Source: Clostridia bacterium
Lineage (GTDB): Bacteria; Bacillota; Clostridia; Christensenellales; DTU072
NCBI GenBank assembly: GCA_028701415.1
Contig: JAQVQU010000075.1
Location: 1 to 6,692, forward strand
Length of the DNA: 6,692 bases
Direction: 5' to 3'
This document shows, one piece after another, positions 5,694 to 6,692 of the stretch. The stretch's first letter is position 1; each line of letters begins with the position of its first letter. The notes under the pieces were generated by a model. The model was not told where the DNA came from. It ran no database searches and saw only the letters and a list, made by a program, of their open reading frames with translations. Both the position numbers and the translations under genes were made by a program.

Positions 5694-6692
5694 ATATCCC
5701 CTCTTCCCTGCCATCATTATATATTCTTAGATTATTATCCTGAGGGGCACCATCATTGAGCAGATTCTCTCCAATCTCCTCAATCAGAAACCCTTCAAAC
5801 AGCTCTTTTATGAGTATAGTGTTATCTTCTGATATAAAGATTGAGAAATCGTAATTCATAAGTATCTTCTTTTTTAATAATAATTTAGCTAGCTCCATAA
5901 CTCCGTTCGGATCAAAATTATCAAAATTAATGTCTTTTGAATATGAACTCAAAGATCTTAAGGATTTTAGTATACCCTCAAGGATATCCCCTTCAGTCAA
6001 ATCTAATTCCTCTTCTTGGAATAGAACTGGCAACAATAAAGACAGGTCTACTGATAGCAGTTCTGGCTGCAACTCGGACAGTTTTCCAAAAAGATCATAG
6101 TCATCCATAATATAAAAGGCAGAATAAATGGAATATCTTAAAAGGATAGCTTCAGCTGAGTTTTTCTCAAAAGACTCGTCTCCTCTGTAATTATTCTTCA
6201 AAAGAGACATCGCCAGATCCCATACAGAGGTATAAGAAGAGGCCGGGATTTCTACTCCATATGTTGAAGCTATTCCAGAAACGCTAAGCCCTTCCCCGTA
6301 CATTGGAAGATCAAAAAAGGGAAGGAGCATGTTATTGTATACATCTTCTGCAAGAGCTGTTGCTTCTGGTGTGCTTCTGTCTATTCCAAGCTGTCTGAAA
6401 AAAGCAAGGAGCGTATCTTTATCAATCTTGTTCATTATCTTGGCCTTCATGCTGTCATTAACAAAGTCTTCGGCATATTGGTAAAGATTAGTCTTGAGAG
6501 TCTCTTTGTCCTCAGCTGAAACAAAGGCTGGAATATATGTTTCTTTTATAGAATTAAGACTAATTGTGGTAATGTCAGTATAATCCTTATATTCTTTAAA
6601 ATGTCTTACGGGCAAAGGATAGTTTGAAAGTGCAGCTGTTTCTATATCGTAGAGTGTTTTCCCATCTTTTTCTAATTTACATATATCTTGAG
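5692..6692 (-). CDS. C-terminal part of a probable secreted calcineurin-like phosphoesterase (5' end beyond window)
   Basis: The frame is open from the right edge to TAA 5694-5692, 332 visible residues; no start can be chosen because codons upstream of the TTG at 6615 remain coding. The first visible residues, QDI, about 11 more, then LYDIETAALSNYPLPVR, line up with the stretch after the GHxH motif in domain 1 of the 1215-residue protein (NDI, then ITDMQTAASLAYGAAVR), and with the 'D-x-x-TGSL-YP-x-R' pattern of that family. The metal-binding part would therefore lie just off the window. The remainder is acidic and helical (leucine-rich, for example near residues 180-240), again like the middle region of the larger protein, and it stops without a second phosphatase domain or a membrane tail. 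I infer a shorter paralogue; the catalytic residues are unseen, so activity is unproven. A strong promoter and repeats follow it, and no clear terminator. Confidence 0.72.
   Translation of the reverse strand, partial: QDICKLEKDGKTLYDIETAALSNYPLPVRHFKEYKDYTDITTISLNSIKETYIPAFVSAEDKETLKTNLYQYAEDFVNDSMKAKIMNKIDKDTLLAFFRQLGIDRSTPEATALAEDVYNNMLLPFFDLPMYGEGLSVSGIASTYGVEIPASSYTSVWDLAMSLLKNNYRGDESFEKNSAEAILLRYSIYSAFYIMDDYDLFGKLSELQPELLSVDLSLLLPVLFQEEELDLTEGDILEGILKSLRSLSSYSKDINFDNFDPNGVMELAKLLLKKKILMNYDFSIFISEDNTILIKELFEGFLIEEIGENLLNDGAPQDNNLRIYNDGREEGI

Overview
The window is AT-rich (roughly one third G+C by eye) and every gene reads on the minus strand. Strong GGAGG Shine-Dalgarno sites, sigma-A-like promoters, a U-tailed intrinsic terminator and a secreted protein with a signal peptide plus a C-terminal membrane/charged tail all point to a low-GC Gram-positive bacterium, most likely clostridia-like. 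No gene fixes the species.

In the direction of transcription (right to left): 6692-5692 is the 3' part of a gene whose start lies beyond the window. Its first visible residues match the segment that follows the GHxH metal motif in secreted calcineurin-like phosphoesterases, so it is probably a paralogue of the large phosphoesterase further on. Next is a 270-base gap with a 47-bp direct repeat (two copies, 52-bp period) and a good promoter, then an aldo/keto reductase (5421-4603) with a complete catalytic tetrad. A second gap (4602-4340) carries another duplicated sequence (54 bp, 64-bp period) with a hairpin in each copy. It leads into a 1215-residue exported protein (4339-692) that combines an intact N-terminal metallophosphoesterase domain, a long helical middle region, a fibronectin-like purple-acid-phosphatase N-domain, a second phosphoesterase domain with unusual metal-site residues, and a C-terminal membrane anchor. 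A clear intrinsic terminator (669-640) ends this unit.

At the left end a separate promoter drives a small unknown gene starting at 441. Its reading frame runs into the left end of an IS200/IS605-type insertion sequence: a subterminal hairpin at 200-181, followed by a tnpA (Y1 transposase) reading frame that starts at 69, carries an in-frame TAA at codon 12, and runs off the window at base 1. The small gene therefore looks truncated by insertion, with its last residues supplied by the element.

Functionally the block looks like extracellular phosphate-ester hydrolysis (two phosphoesterase genes) with an unrelated-looking cytoplasmic NADPH-dependent reductase between them. I did not find a convincing new multi-gene system. 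The points most worth a second look are the altered metal site of the second phosphatase domain, the two sets of promoter-upstream direct repeats, the degenerate sorting-like tail, and the insertion-sequence junction.
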